Origin: Purshia tridentata
Lineage: Eukaryota > Streptophyta > Magnoliopsida > Rosales > Rosaceae
Reading direction: 5' to 3'
DNA: 46,690 bases
Assembly (NCBI GenBank): GCA_003254885.1
Contig: QANT01007065.1
Coordinates: 1-46,690 of the forward strand
Position numbers and translations under genes: made by a program. Shown piece after piece: positions 1 to 11,700 of the stretch; position 1 is the first letter of the stretch; each line of letters begins with the position of its first letter. The notes beneath the pieces were generated by a model. The model made no database searches, was not told the DNA's origin, and was given only the letters and a program-made list of their open reading frames with translations.

Positions 1-2149
1 AAAACCCAGAGAAGAGAAAAGGAAAAAAGAAGAATAATAAGTTTGACAGAAAGAAATAAGAGAAAAAAGAAGAAAAAAAATGAAAAAAAATGAATGAAAG
101 TGTTTTATTTATTTATTATTATTATTATTATTTTTTACAGGATTATTATTTTTTTATTATTTACTTATCTACGTCAGCATTTAACAGAATTTTAGACAGA
201 GGAGTTGACTGAGGTATGCATTTGCAAAAAAAATGAAGATGGGGTACCAAAAAATTCAAAAAAATACTACAGGTACCAACTTGCAATTTGACCCAAACCT
301 GAGGTACTAAATTGCAGTTTACCCTTCAATTTTTTATGTTTGCCACGCTCACAATCAGGCACCTAGTTAAAGGTTGGCTTTTTTATATGAAAAATGCTTG
401 GGTCCTCAAGCTTGAGAACCAACCTTATCTTCAAGTCTGCCAAAAGTCATAATTCCGCCGTGCTGATTCAAAATCAAAATCGTTCAATTTTTAGATTACC
501 TAATAAAGATCATCTCTACAAAAAATCAACTCAATCGGAAATCGTTTAGTTGTACAATTGTTAACGAATAAATATAAGGTCATAGTTAAAAGACCAAACC
601 ATGTATCTATTCATTAACAGTTATACAATCAAACGATTTCCGATTGAGTTGATTTTTTCCAGAAATGATCTTTATTAGGTGATCTAAAAATTGAACGGTT
701 TTAATCTTAAGCCGGCATAACGGAATTATGATTTTTGGCGGGCTTGAGGATAAGGTTGGTCCTCAAGCTGGAGGACCCAAGCATTGTCCTTTTTATATTA
801 CAAATTAAAAAAAGAATTCAAATTTGAATGTGTGAGAAAAACTTTTATTATCGACTAATTAAATGAACTTTAATTCATGTAATTAAAGATTGGCTACCAG
901 CATAGAAAAGGATATCTCAGTACTTCACCATTGGTCAGGGTTGGTTAATCATGACTATAATGGTAACATTCGCACGACACACAAGAAAATACTCTAATCA
1001 AAAATTTTTTAGATGGAATTGAATTGTCAAAAAAAAATTCTACCAATCAATATATACATATCAGTTATTTTGTTTAAAGATCGAAGTTAATTCGTTGAAG
1101 TAATTGAAACCGATCAAATTAAATGGGTTTAACCAGCCAACTTAACAAATAATATTGAATTTTGAACATTTCAAATTTGCGTTAAATAACTGAAGTGACA
1201 AAAAGGGAAGAAAATTTTGGTAGGGCAAAGCTAAAATCTTTCCTGGACCCGTTGTCCAACAAAAAGTGGGTAGTGTGAACTTTGTGGGTCATGGCAGCTT
1301 GGGATACATTTTGTTGCATTTGGCCCTTATGTGATTTTGTACATAATTATAAGGCACATAACACTCAATTACCATTCCGAAATAGAGAAATATGTACGTT
1401 TTGGTGACTGTATATTGTAGTTATGAGTGGTGGTTGAAGCTATTGAAAAGAATTAAACCAGCGGTAAAAGCTTATCCCTGTATACTTCTCTTTATGTGCT
1501 TCATGTGGTGTCATTTCAACGCTAATGTGGGCAGTTAGGGTTCAAATCTTCTTCTTCTTCTTCTGTTTTTGTTATAAAAAAAAAATTATGTATTTATTTT
1601 CGAGTGATGAAGTTTGATAAGATTTATGAACTGTGATAAGAAGATCTCTTGAATATCTTAGAAACATTATACTGTGTGTTCACATTTGTATGGAGACGTA
1701 CGTACCAATGCATGTGAGATGTTAAAGATGATGACATCAGATGTGGACCAAGTGGAATAATTCATAGTATGGAACCTAAAAGCTTTAACCCAAAAGCTTT
1801 AATAGATTATTACGTGAGTTGGGTATAGTCTTGTAGACTTGCAGTACAAGATATGTTAGCCTAACTTATAGACTGGTATTGGAACAACCTGCACGTACAA
1901 TAAATAATCTTGAAAGCTTTTTTAAAGTAAAAGGAAGAACAACCAAGTATGGAGGTGCTATTTCTCATTAAAATGATATTATTTTGCATCACTAGGAATA
2001 TAAAAATGGACACAATAACTTTACAGCAGTTTGGGTCTTGCAATATAATAAATTTCACCCAAGCTAAGTTGTTTTTGTTGGTGTGGTTAAGCTTAAGCTT
2101 TGCCAAAGCTAATGTACTTTTTCAATAGTACTAATCTCCATCCCCATAT
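1..2149. other. AT-rich intergenic region
   Basis: No convincing coding exon is seen on either strand. The first 100 bases are purine-rich and low in complexity. A long inverted repeat (393-785) is listed separately. A short CTT run lies near 1550-1564. The segment just before 2149 is downstream of the minus-strand kinase gene, so it probably includes its 3' UTR and polyadenylation region. No exact signal could be assigned. Confidence 0.6.
393..785. mobile_element. Foldback / MITE-like inverted-repeat element
   Basis: Two arms of roughly 190 bases are inverted copies of each other. The left arm starts AATGCTTGGGTCCTCAAGC at 393, and the right arm ends with the complement at 785. Inner parts also pair, for example AATCAACTCAATCGGAAATCG near 524-544 against the complement near 637-657. 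Only a short unpaired middle remains (about 570-612), and no reading frame spans the element. A similar CTTTTTATAT-type string flanks each side (near 377-387 and 788-797), which may be a degraded target-site duplication, but this is uncertain. The structure fits a non-autonomous DNA element that makes a near-perfect hairpin. The superfamily cannot be assigned. Confidence 0.75.
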
Positions 2150-4247
2150 TCAAGTAAATAGTACACTGCCAAGAGTGATTGTATCAGTCCCCTCACCCAT
2201 GACTGTTGTCATTGCCATTTCTTTCTCTTGAATTCTTTCAAGCTCAGCCACCACCATTTCCATCTTGGGGCGTTTTTTCCCTGGAAAACTCATGCATTGC
2301 AGTGTCAGCCTGATCAAGTCCCTCATTCCCTCTGTAGTGAAGCTTCCGGCAAGCTGGGGGTCGACCAAATTGTTTGAGCTCAGCCGTGATTCCACCTTCA
2401 CATATTTAGACAATTTGTTCACGTGGTAGGCCCAATTTCACAAAAATAATGTTGCATGTATCATGACCATATCTTTTAGAGGTGAGACTTATTCGCATAT
2501 AGACGAGTCTTACGTGTATCTTATTTCTATGAAAGATGTGATCAGCAATATAATTTGTAAATAAGGTACAAATAATTTTATAATGTTTATAAATTTTATG
2601 TGAAATTTTGCTTAAACTGCCTAGTAATGTCGCAATGCATCTTTTTCACAAGGCATTGAAAGATAAAAGAGTTTTCCAAACCATGAAAGTACTTGCACAT
2701 ACCCATTGAAATAAGCTTTCATTAGATCCTAAGGAACCAATATGCAAAGCCTCCTGTCCAGTTTGAAGCTCCAATAGAAAAACCCCAAAGCTGTACACAT
2801 CACTTACTTCAGAGGCAGTACTCCCAGATGCTCCAACCCTATAATTCATTGACACACACAGCACACATGATTAGCTTAATATGGATGAATAAAACCTATC
2901 ATTTTCCATATTCCACATTGAAAACAGAGTTATTCAGAAGACATTGAATTACTCTGGATCTTGGAAAAAATTCACACTAGACGTGCGAGAAGGACCTGCT
3001 TCTTCTATCATTTCTAGTAGTTTTGAGATCCCTGCATCTGCAACCTTAGCAATGAAGTTTTCATCAACCAACACATTGGCTGTCTTGAAGTTTTTGTGTA
3101 CAATTGGAGGCTTTAGGCTATGCAAGTGGCACAAACCTGCAGTGTTAGAAACACAAAATCTTCATCAATTTGGCTCTTTAATTCTCAGTTCTTACCAAGT
3201 CTAAGACACTTATCATCCAAGTTTCTCTGGGTCTATACCTTTAGCAGCCCCTAGAGCTATGGATAACCTTTGCTTAAACTCTAGTTTAGTAGATGGCTCA
3301 AGTCTAGTATCTGCCAGAAAATTAATAGCATATATATCATCTGTAACATGCATATATCTATGCAACATATATTATTGAAAACCAGTATGATCAGTAAAAA
3401 GAGGCATACCATATAGGTGATTGCACATGTTGCCATTTGGCAAATATTCAAAAACCAATATTTGAAATCCACTTTCCTGGCAGTAACCCAGAATTGTAAC
3501 TAAATTTCGATGATGAATCTCCGACAAATATGTTACCTGTTGCCACAAATTTTGTCACTTCCTCTTGAAATTTTATGAGTTTTAGCTCTTGCATATTTGT
3601 TTTTATATGCACAGTTTTTCATTACACAAAAAATGAACCAACACCCTAACACCATCTACATTTTAGGCATACAGTAACTTGAGCAACATGCACAGAGATA
3701 TAGAACATTTTCATATCAGCTAACTATGAGCTATGTGTCACACACTTAGTTATACCTCTGTGACAAATTCCTGTCTTGGAGCACCAGGACGCCTTTTGAT
3801 AGCCACAACAATCCCATCCCGGAGCAAACCTTTGTAAACCAGGCCGAAACTTCCATATCCCAGAAGGCTGCTTTCATCAAAATGCTTGGTAGCTTGGTCT
3901 AACTCCTCCAATGTGAAGTGTCTAGGTCCCTGTCGTACCCCAGAACTGGGGCCACCCCTATTCCACTCCACTGACAATGTTGGGGAAGAGGGTATCAGAG
4001 ATTAACAACACCAACAGTAGCAGCAGCCAATGTGACACAATAAATGGCTCTTGGAAACTCTCCAATTGTTTAGCATGAAAGGAACATTATTACCTATTGC
4101 AGATGGATCTGAGGAGCCTGTCTCTGAATTATTGTTTGAGAAGTTTTTACAGTGCGTCTTGCAGAACCACAAAAATCCGATGACTATTGCAACCAAGGCC
4201 AGTGCCCCAGCAGCACCTCCGACAATGGCTGCAGATGACTTTGACAT
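2150..4247 (-). CDS. Membrane-anchored receptor-like kinase with degenerate catalytic motifs
   Basis: Seven minus-strand exons join in phase: 4247-4094, 3970-3756, 3536-3410, 3310-3239, 3136-2953, 2838-2703 and 2395-2150, giving 377 aa and stop TGA. The protein starts with a short polar segment, then a hydrophobic span (about residues 7-29) and a Cys/Lys-rich stop-transfer region. A kinase domain follows, with P-loop G89-Y-G91-S-F-G94 and ATP-binding Lys110 in VAIKR. The HRD triad reads H203-K-N205, so the catalytic Asp is replaced by Asn, and DFG reads D223-A-G225. Activity may therefore be weak or absent. An in-frame TGA lies four codons upstream of the chosen ATG, which supports the start and implies no large ectodomain unless an upstream exon splices in. 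The closest relatives are plant RLK/Pelle kinases; I do not recognise the exact subfamily. The C-terminal border AG|GTGGAATC at 2397-2395 is inferred from phase. Confidence 0.82.
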
Positions 4248-5551
4248 GTTGTTGTAGAGGCCTCAGCTTCTCCAACAACAAACTTAAACATTGAACCTGT
4301 GGTGCATAAGAACCAAAAGACTGGTCAATTTAAGCAATTTAACAAGTTGGAAATGATTATCCATCTCTGTGGCAACACTGCTTAAAGAGTCTGAGACCAG
4401 TAGAGTCTGCCACCAGTAAATGGAAATTCAAGATCCAGTGGTCCTCTCGTTTAGAGTGGCATTTGAGCAGTTGCTAGTGGGTTTTGCTGCCGACAAGTGT
4501 TCAGAAGTGTTGAACTGGCTGATCTCAAGTATCTATTTGGGAAACAAGAATTTTGGTAAGCATCAATGCTGCTAAAATCTAAACAACAGATCAGAAGACA
4601 ACTCATTTGCTTTTCATTTGTACCCCACTTTGCTGCTGTGAAGTGTTCAGTATCTCATCAAAAATGACATTGGAGAAGCCCATCACTGAAGAACATCTTG
4701 TCCTTGCTAACCCCCCACCACACCCACCATCCCCTCCCTCCCGCCCCCCTTTTTCCGTATTTAATTTAATGAGGTAAAGGGGTGATTTTTGAAACTAGTA
4801 GAAAGCAGAAAGCAGAAATTATTACCCTTTTCTATTACTGATGTTATAATTCATGTTGGTTTATATTTGGCATTGCTTTCAGTCACTGTAATTTCAAAGT
4901 TTTAATTTGATGCATAGCAAAAAACTTTTGTCAAGTAAAAGAGATGACAACCTATGCACACTTTATGTACAAAGAGATCTTTGAGGTTAAAACCACCTTT
5001 ATGTGACTTGAAATTCAAAAACCAGTGTCTTTGTTGTGTGCTAGCTGTGGTTACCAACAGTAAGCACTTTGATTTTACCATGTAGATGTGGACAGGTATG
5101 AGAGTGACCTTAAAAAATTTTGGGCACTGGAAGACATAATTATTGAAGGGGGATCAAAAGAAAAGGTAGTTATCACTCCATCAAGTCCAATTATCTTCCC
5201 TGAATTCACTCCATCTTTTCCTTTTTGCCTCTTTTCTGTCATCTGATCTGGAAAGAAAGATAGGGAGTTCCTATTTTCGTATAAAGATGGGTCTCCTCCT
5301 CAGATGGGGTCATTGACAGCTGACCCAACAGCACACATCACCACAGCAATTTTAGCAGTTATGCCTCAGTTTCCATGGCTAGATGTTCTTGGTTTTACTG
5401 CTCGAGAATGAATATTTTCTGTTTTGGCAAATTGGGTACTCCAAAATTTTCTCTCCCTTTGCCTGCTTTTGTATATATTTATATTTTCAGGCTGGTTGAG
5501 CTGTACAACGGTGGGGATGCTTATTGAGCTGTAATGTAAGTTGTAGGTTGT

Positions 5552-5588
<37 letters not shown>
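5552..5588. repeat. (CT)n microsatellite
   Basis: An uninterrupted CT dinucleotide run of about 18 units. It creates an Arg-Glu reading-frame artefact on the minus strand and is not coding. Confidence 0.95.
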
Positions 5589-5590
<2 letters not shown>

Positions 5591-6221
5591 CATTTATTAA
5601 TTCATTTTGTTTGTTTTACTGAATTTGTTGGGTTGCTAGCTAGTTTGGCTGGAAAGGAGAGAAGGGATTGGAAAGGGGGATTGTCATGTTGTGCAGTGTA
5701 TGCTGTATTTTAATTTAAGAGGTCCATGTCACAGACTGAGGTTGTAGGGAAGGCTGGACTGGAAATCTCAAACCAGCCTGTTGTTTGGATCTGATGTCTG
5801 CCTGCAGATACTCTGAGACTATGCCACCAAGTGGTATACATACAACTTCTTTCTGCAAGCCCTGATTATCAAAACTATGCATACATTTTCATTTTTCTGT
5901 ATGTCTTGGCATAAAATATAAGCCTAAACAATGACAATTCACAATAGATAAGTTATAACTTATAACATGGTGACCCTCTTTATGGGTTTTGAATCTAGCT
6001 CTGTGGTGGGTCAAAGATCACAGCAATCAGAGTAGGGCAGCATCCACCACCAGATCATAATATATGCATGCTTGGGAAAGAAATCGATAAATGTGTGTGG
6101 GGGACCATTTTGGTAGGACGGAATAATCCTGCACTGCACTTAATTGATTCACCAGTGTTGAAAACTGACTGCTGATGCAGCATGGTGTGGCAAGAATCTG
6201 ATGGACATTAAGTTTTTCTTT

Positions 6222-6432
6222 TTCTTTTTCTTTTTCTTTTTTCTGTAAGTACTTGTTAAATTACTTGCATTAACTTTTTTCATTGTGAAATTATTTACAT
6301 ACAACAATCAATTAGTATGATTTGATTTTTCTTTTTCTTTTTCTTTTTTCTGTAAGTACTTGTTAAATTACTTGCATTAACTTTCTTCATTGTGATATTA
6401 TTTACATACAACAATCAATTAGTATGATTTGA
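6222..6432. repeat. Tandem duplication, 107-base period
   Basis: Two adjacent copies of a CTTTTT-rich tract followed by TTCTGTAAGTACTTGTTAAA and about 80 further bases ending in AGTATGATTTGA. The unit restarts at 6241 and 6348. The copies differ by only a few substitutions, such as the AACTTTTTT versus AACTTTCTT stretch. It is non-coding. Confidence 0.9.
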
Positions 6433-6927
6433 AATTGGAACCCACTTTCTAGTATGAAAGAGTGTGATCTTTGACTATGCAAAGCATTAGTCAAATAATC
6501 AAAGAGAAAGAAAACAAAACCCATATATGCCTTCTTCAATTGGTTTGACAAAAGAAAGTTGGATATATATAAGCTACATGCAAAAGTAAAACCATCTTCT
6601 TTCATTGTCCAAATCAAATTATATTAATGAAAAGAAAGTTGCATGTGTTTAGTTATTGTGTCGAGAATCTCATAACATGTGTGTGAAAGTTCAACAATGC
6701 ACAAAAATAATTACCTCATAATAATTATAGAAAATGGTTTTACCAAAGTCACTACAAAGAAGTAACCCTTTACAGTTTACTGTTAAATTATTCTACCGGT
6801 ACACCGCATAACTTGGCCATCTTTTCCTCATCTTTGTTTTTCATTTTGAGTAGTACTAATAGTAATCTTCATCCAAGCATCTTATTGCATCATCACAAAT
6901 AAGTTTGTCCTTTGTGATATAATAATT

Positions 6928-7290
6928 AGGGGTATACTATCAACCTTCTTCACCCACTTTTTTTAGCATTATTCTTATTTTGCATTGTAAATTCATGATC
7001 GAAACCATTCATTTGTTAGATCTAACTATGAAGATCATCTCTACAAAAAATCAATCAAATCAAAAATCGTTTGCTTATGTAACTATGATCAAATAAATAG
7101 ACGGTTTTAGTAATAATTTGATTTACAGTTAGTTTATTTTAACAATTATATGATCAAAGATTTCCGATTTAGTTAGTTTTTTACATAAATGATTTTCAAA
7201 TAATTATCTAAAATATGAATGGTTCGGATCATGAAAATATATTATAGAATAAGAATAATTAAAGAGAAGATCGGTGTAGAGTATCCCTCT
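6928..7290. mobile_element. Second foldback / MITE-like element
   Basis: The left end begins AGGGGTATACTATCAACCTTC at 6928. The right end, read on the opposite strand from 7290, begins AGAGGGATACTCTACACCGA. The arms continue to pair through TTATTCTTATT, TTCATGATC..AACCATTCAT and a core near 7033-7070 and 7150-7190. The pairing is more degenerate than in the 393-785 element. The core GATCATCTCTACAAAAAATC is shared exactly with that element, so the two belong to related families. Flanking TAATT-like strings could be a target duplication, but this is weak. Confidence 0.65.
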
Positions 7291-7841
7291 AGTAATTTAA
7301 CTATTTTGACTAATTTACCTCATACAGAGGTCTTGTGAGAGGGTTCTAAATGATAGCCCATTCTACTCTTCTTTTTTTTAGGTCCGATGATAGTCCATCT
7401 CCTAGTTGAAGAGTTATGTCGTCTATCTAGGCCCAAGGTTACTCGTGCGAGCTTGTTTGTTTCTTGTTGGGTTTGGACCTCCATTTTACCAAAACAAAAT
7501 ACATATTGGGTTAGAATTTGACTACTATTCTACTTCTACACGAACATGAACATGATTCTATTGAAATGACCCAACATAACACAAAATGCTAATACAAATT
7601 GTTACCAGTTCTTATCCGAAATCTCAACAATACTCTTGTGCTTCAAACAATTGTAGTAGTACTACATTTTTAGGCCAAATGACTGTTGTTTCTATAGTTT
7701 GGTACTTATTTCATTTTGGTTGTTATAGTTTTAATTTCAATAAAAATATATATTGGTTTCATTTAATCACAAAATAAAGTTTTAGAAAACAAATTCTTAT
7801 GCATTTTTCAAGGAAAAAATTGCAAGATTGTCATTAGTCAT

Positions 7842-8223
7842 TCCTAATACGATGATGCTCGCCATCAATTTAGGGTTTACACTTAAAGCCTATGTGTATT
7901 GTAAGTGTCTATCCTAATACGATGATGCTCGCCATCAATTTAGGGTAGTGAGCAAAAATTAACTCAAAAAAATCGATTAAGGGTGGTTTGTTTTTATTTG
8001 TTTTTGGTTCAATAACAACTTTTTTCCCTCAACTAGTCTATGAACCATGTGTCAAGTTGCCTTCCACATTAAAAATTGGTATATTAAGACATCAAACCTT
8101 TATGATAGAACAATGTCAATATGGGGTGATTTGTAAAGATTTCATCTAAAGATGTCATGCATCATTTATATAGCGAAAAAATAGATAATTTACACTTAAA
8201 GCCTATGTGTATTGTAAGTGTCT
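7842..8223. repeat. Two-module dispersed repeat (A-B-A ... B)
   Basis: Module A (TCCTAATACGATGATGCTCG and following, about 36 bases) occurs at 7842-7876 and 7912-7946. Module B (TTTACACTTAAAGCCTATGT and following, about 35 bases) occurs at 7876-7910 and 8189-8223. Copies are almost identical. The spacing suggests a duplicated block in which the second A and B have been separated by about 240 bases. Confidence 0.85.
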
Positions 8224-8700
8224 CAATAAATTTTATTTTTTCATACCCGAAAGTCTTAATAATGTCAAACCATATATGACTCATATCATGAATTGTTCAT
8301 CTTGTCCAACACTCAAATTTTTGGAGGAAAAATTTGATGAAAGTAGATATTAACCCACATGGACATACTTATAAAAATTTCAGCAATTTGTCACACAAGT
8401 CATAAAATAAAGTAAAAATATTAAGCCTTTATCTTCAGGCCAAAAAAAAAAAAGGCAGACTCAACTGCTCAAGTCACTCAACTAATGTGACCTCTCAAAA
8501 TCAAAAAGCAGAAAATCAGAAAAATCAAGGCCCTTGTTCTTCTCTATATTGCCACTTTTCTGGTCAGATCAGAGAGAGAGGAGGGGCTGAAGCTACGATT
8601 TTATTCATTCTGCAATATATGCCCCTGGTTCTAGGGCTTTGTTCACCGACTCCAACTCTACGCGAACTCTGAGTCTGAGTTGGTCCGAATTTCGCTTGCA

Positions 8701-11700
8701 ATGTATAGTGTTTCCAGTGATGGTGAAGGCCATGAAGCCCCGCAGAGGAAGATCCCACCTGCTTCGTCCATGTTGTGGGTCCGAAACCTCCGCCGCTTCA
8801 TCGGATCCGGTGCCGGACTCGGATCCGAAGCCCTCATGGGTATTCTCCCTCACACTTTCCTCTCTCATTTCCATGTTTTTCGTTCTCGAATTTCATTTTT
8901 TGTGTATTATCCTTAACATTTTTCCGCATCTAATTTCCATGTTATAGATAGCTGTATGCTTGTATATGTAGACATAGATATAGATATACAACCCTTGTGT
9001 CACTTGGGGTTTTTGATGTGGTTAGCGGACTAGCAGTTCTCTATTTCTTATTTGTTTTAGAAATATCAAATTAAATTATTAAGCCATTAGCAAACTAATG
9101 AGAAACTGACATTAGAACTAAAAAATCAAATGTTAGGCAATATCACATATCACACTAGGAATATAATGTATCCCAACAACACAAATTTGTAGGAAACATA
9201 TTCTATTTCCTTCAAGCTTCACACTTAGAAAGTAGGGGCTGATGTTATGCTATCACAATGATTCATTTGAGGTAACAAATGTATTGACTGCGTTAATGTG
9301 AAGTGTTAGGCACCTGTTCATTGACTGTTTGTCCCTACCCAAGTTTTTAGTAGATACAGGCCACTGTAATTTGCCTTTGATGAGTTCATCTGTGAGTGTA
9401 CACTAGAATCAATCTTTTTAATTTCTACCTTGCATTGGCTTCATGCACTGATGAAGTCAATGCAGATGAAATCTGTATATATCTATCTTGATGCTGGTAT
9501 TTTCTGCTTACAGTTTAACTAAGTGTTTGTGTATTTTTCTTTTATTGTTGTAGAGCTTGAAACAAAGAGAATCTTGCTTGATATTTTCAAAGAGAAGCAA
9601 CAAAAAACTGCTGAAGCTGGCACAATCCCAAGTTTTTATAAGAAGGCACGTAGTAGAATATTGGTTATATTTCAATGATTATGTTCATGGTGGGGAATTT
9701 GAGTTGAAGGCATTACTTTATCTTCATAGAAAATTCAAATTTTTTGATTGCATGTTTGTTTTCTCTCTTGTCATGTGCCCTTTCCTTTCTTGGTCCTTTA
9801 TGACTTTGTGTTGTTGTTTCCCTTTTCTTAGAAACCTGAAGACGGATCTATTAGCCAAAGGGTCCAGAGGCTGGCAAAATATCGGTTTTTAAAGGTGATC
9901 ATCTGGGTCTTTATGCCTGATCACGCTGATTATTGTTCTACTTTATTGGCTATGCATCTCACACTATGCTTTATTGGTGACATTTACCCCTCTGTTTTTG
10001 CAGAAGCAATCAGATCTTTTGCTAAATGCTGATGATCTAGATGCAATGTGGGTTTGCTTAAGGGAAAATTGTGTGATTGATGATGCGACTGGTGCAGAAA
10101 AGGTTTGTGGTAACTTTGCCATCTTAGTCTGCTTTGCAAGTTTACCTTCTTAGTCTGCTTTGAAATTTGCCAGATGTTGTAATATCTCTTATGGGCTAAT
10201 GATTATTAATGTTTTTGTTTTTAAAATCTTATTAAAAATATATATAAAGAAATCTAACATTGTAGTATTATGATATCTCAGCTACTTCAATTAAGTTATT
10301 AATCTGCGTTGCAATTTATGGATTTGAGTCCTTGTAACTTCTTGCATTTAGATCTCTGACTGACGATTGTAAATCCCCTTAACTTTCATCTTGTAGATGA
10401 ATTATGAAGACTTCTGTCACATTGCCTCTGTATGTACGGAGCAGATAGGGACCAAATGCCGTCGCTTTTTCAGCCCTTCAAATTTCATGAAGTTTGAGAA
10501 AGATGAACAAGGAAGAATTGCCATTCTTCCATTTTACCTTTATGTGATGAGAACGGTGGGTCTAATTGATAATTAATTCCACCAGGCCTTTTCTTGCATC
10601 TCTTTTAAGAATTAAAAGTATATATGTTATGACTACTGAAATGCAAAAGTCTGGACTCACCTTTGGAAAAAGAAAAAGTATTTGGTCTGCAGTATTTCCT
10701 TCAATGCCCTCTCTCTCTCTCTCTCTCATAATGTCAGGAATGCTAATTACTATTTATTTCTTCCAGGTTTCACTTACACAAGCTAGAATTGACATGAGCG
10801 AACTTGATGAGGATTCTGATGGTTTCCTGCAGCCTCTTGTATGAAGTATTTGCAAATTTTGGCATGTTATATTAGAATATTGAGTTTTCCTTTGGCTACA
10901 TGATACTTCTGCATGATTTTATCTTTATCCACCTTTGCTTTTACAATTGCAATGATTTTTTTCTTTCTTCAGGAGATGGAGGCATACATACGTGGTCTTA
11001 TACCTAATCTGGCACAACTACGGGATATGCCTGCTTCCTTTGTTCAAATGTATTGCCGCATAGCTGCACATAAGTTCTTCTTCTTTTGTGACCCCCATAG
11101 ACGAGGTTTGCCCAGTTATACTTTAATCTGCGAAACCAATTTATTTTATTATTTTGAAAAATATTGATACTGTTGATAAATTAAGTCCTATGTCAGACAT
11201 TGATAGCCTTTATTATAACATATAAATAATGGGTATATCCACTCATAGCCAGCTGGTTTAGCTTGGATGCACGAACTTTACATTGTGATTAATATTTCTT
11301 TCTTTAGTTCTTAAGAACAGTTTCCATTTTGTTTTGCATACAGGAAAAGCTTGTATAAAGAAGGTGTTATTAAGTAATTGTCTCCAGGAACTAATGGAAC
11401 TGCACCAGGTAGGTTGTTATAAATTGCACCATCTTCATTAGGTTTATATTTCTGCAAAGTAATTTATTATCTCTTTGAAGCATCCAATAAATTATTATCT
11501 TCTGCTAACTAATATGTTCTGAAATCTTATTTGGTTATAGGAAAGTGAGGAAGAAGTAACTGACACTGAGCAAGCTGAAAACTGGTTCTCTTTGACATCT
11601 GCCCAGCGTATATGTGGTGGGTACTCTTTGCACCTAAACTTCCATTTCAGGTCTCCTGGTTCCACTTTCATCTCTCTTTTGATGTTGCCTAATAGATTTC

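Larger units (their letters stand above)
4248..8700. other. Intergenic region between kinase and TON2
   Basis: No supported exon was found. The first few hundred bases should contain the kinase promoter and 5' UTR (minus strand), and the last 200 or so the TON2 5' leader. The stretch holds a C-rich run near 4710-4750, a CT microsatellite near 5552-5588, a 107-base tandem duplication (6222-6432), a foldback element (6928-7290) and a two-module repeat (7842-8223). The remainder is AT-rich sequence without recognisable structure. Confidence 0.6.

Noticed and set aside
5366..5593. Frame starting with a run of Arg-Glu on the minus strand
   Set aside because: It is a translation of the (CT)n microsatellite plus adjoining AT-rich DNA. 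No exon signals were found.
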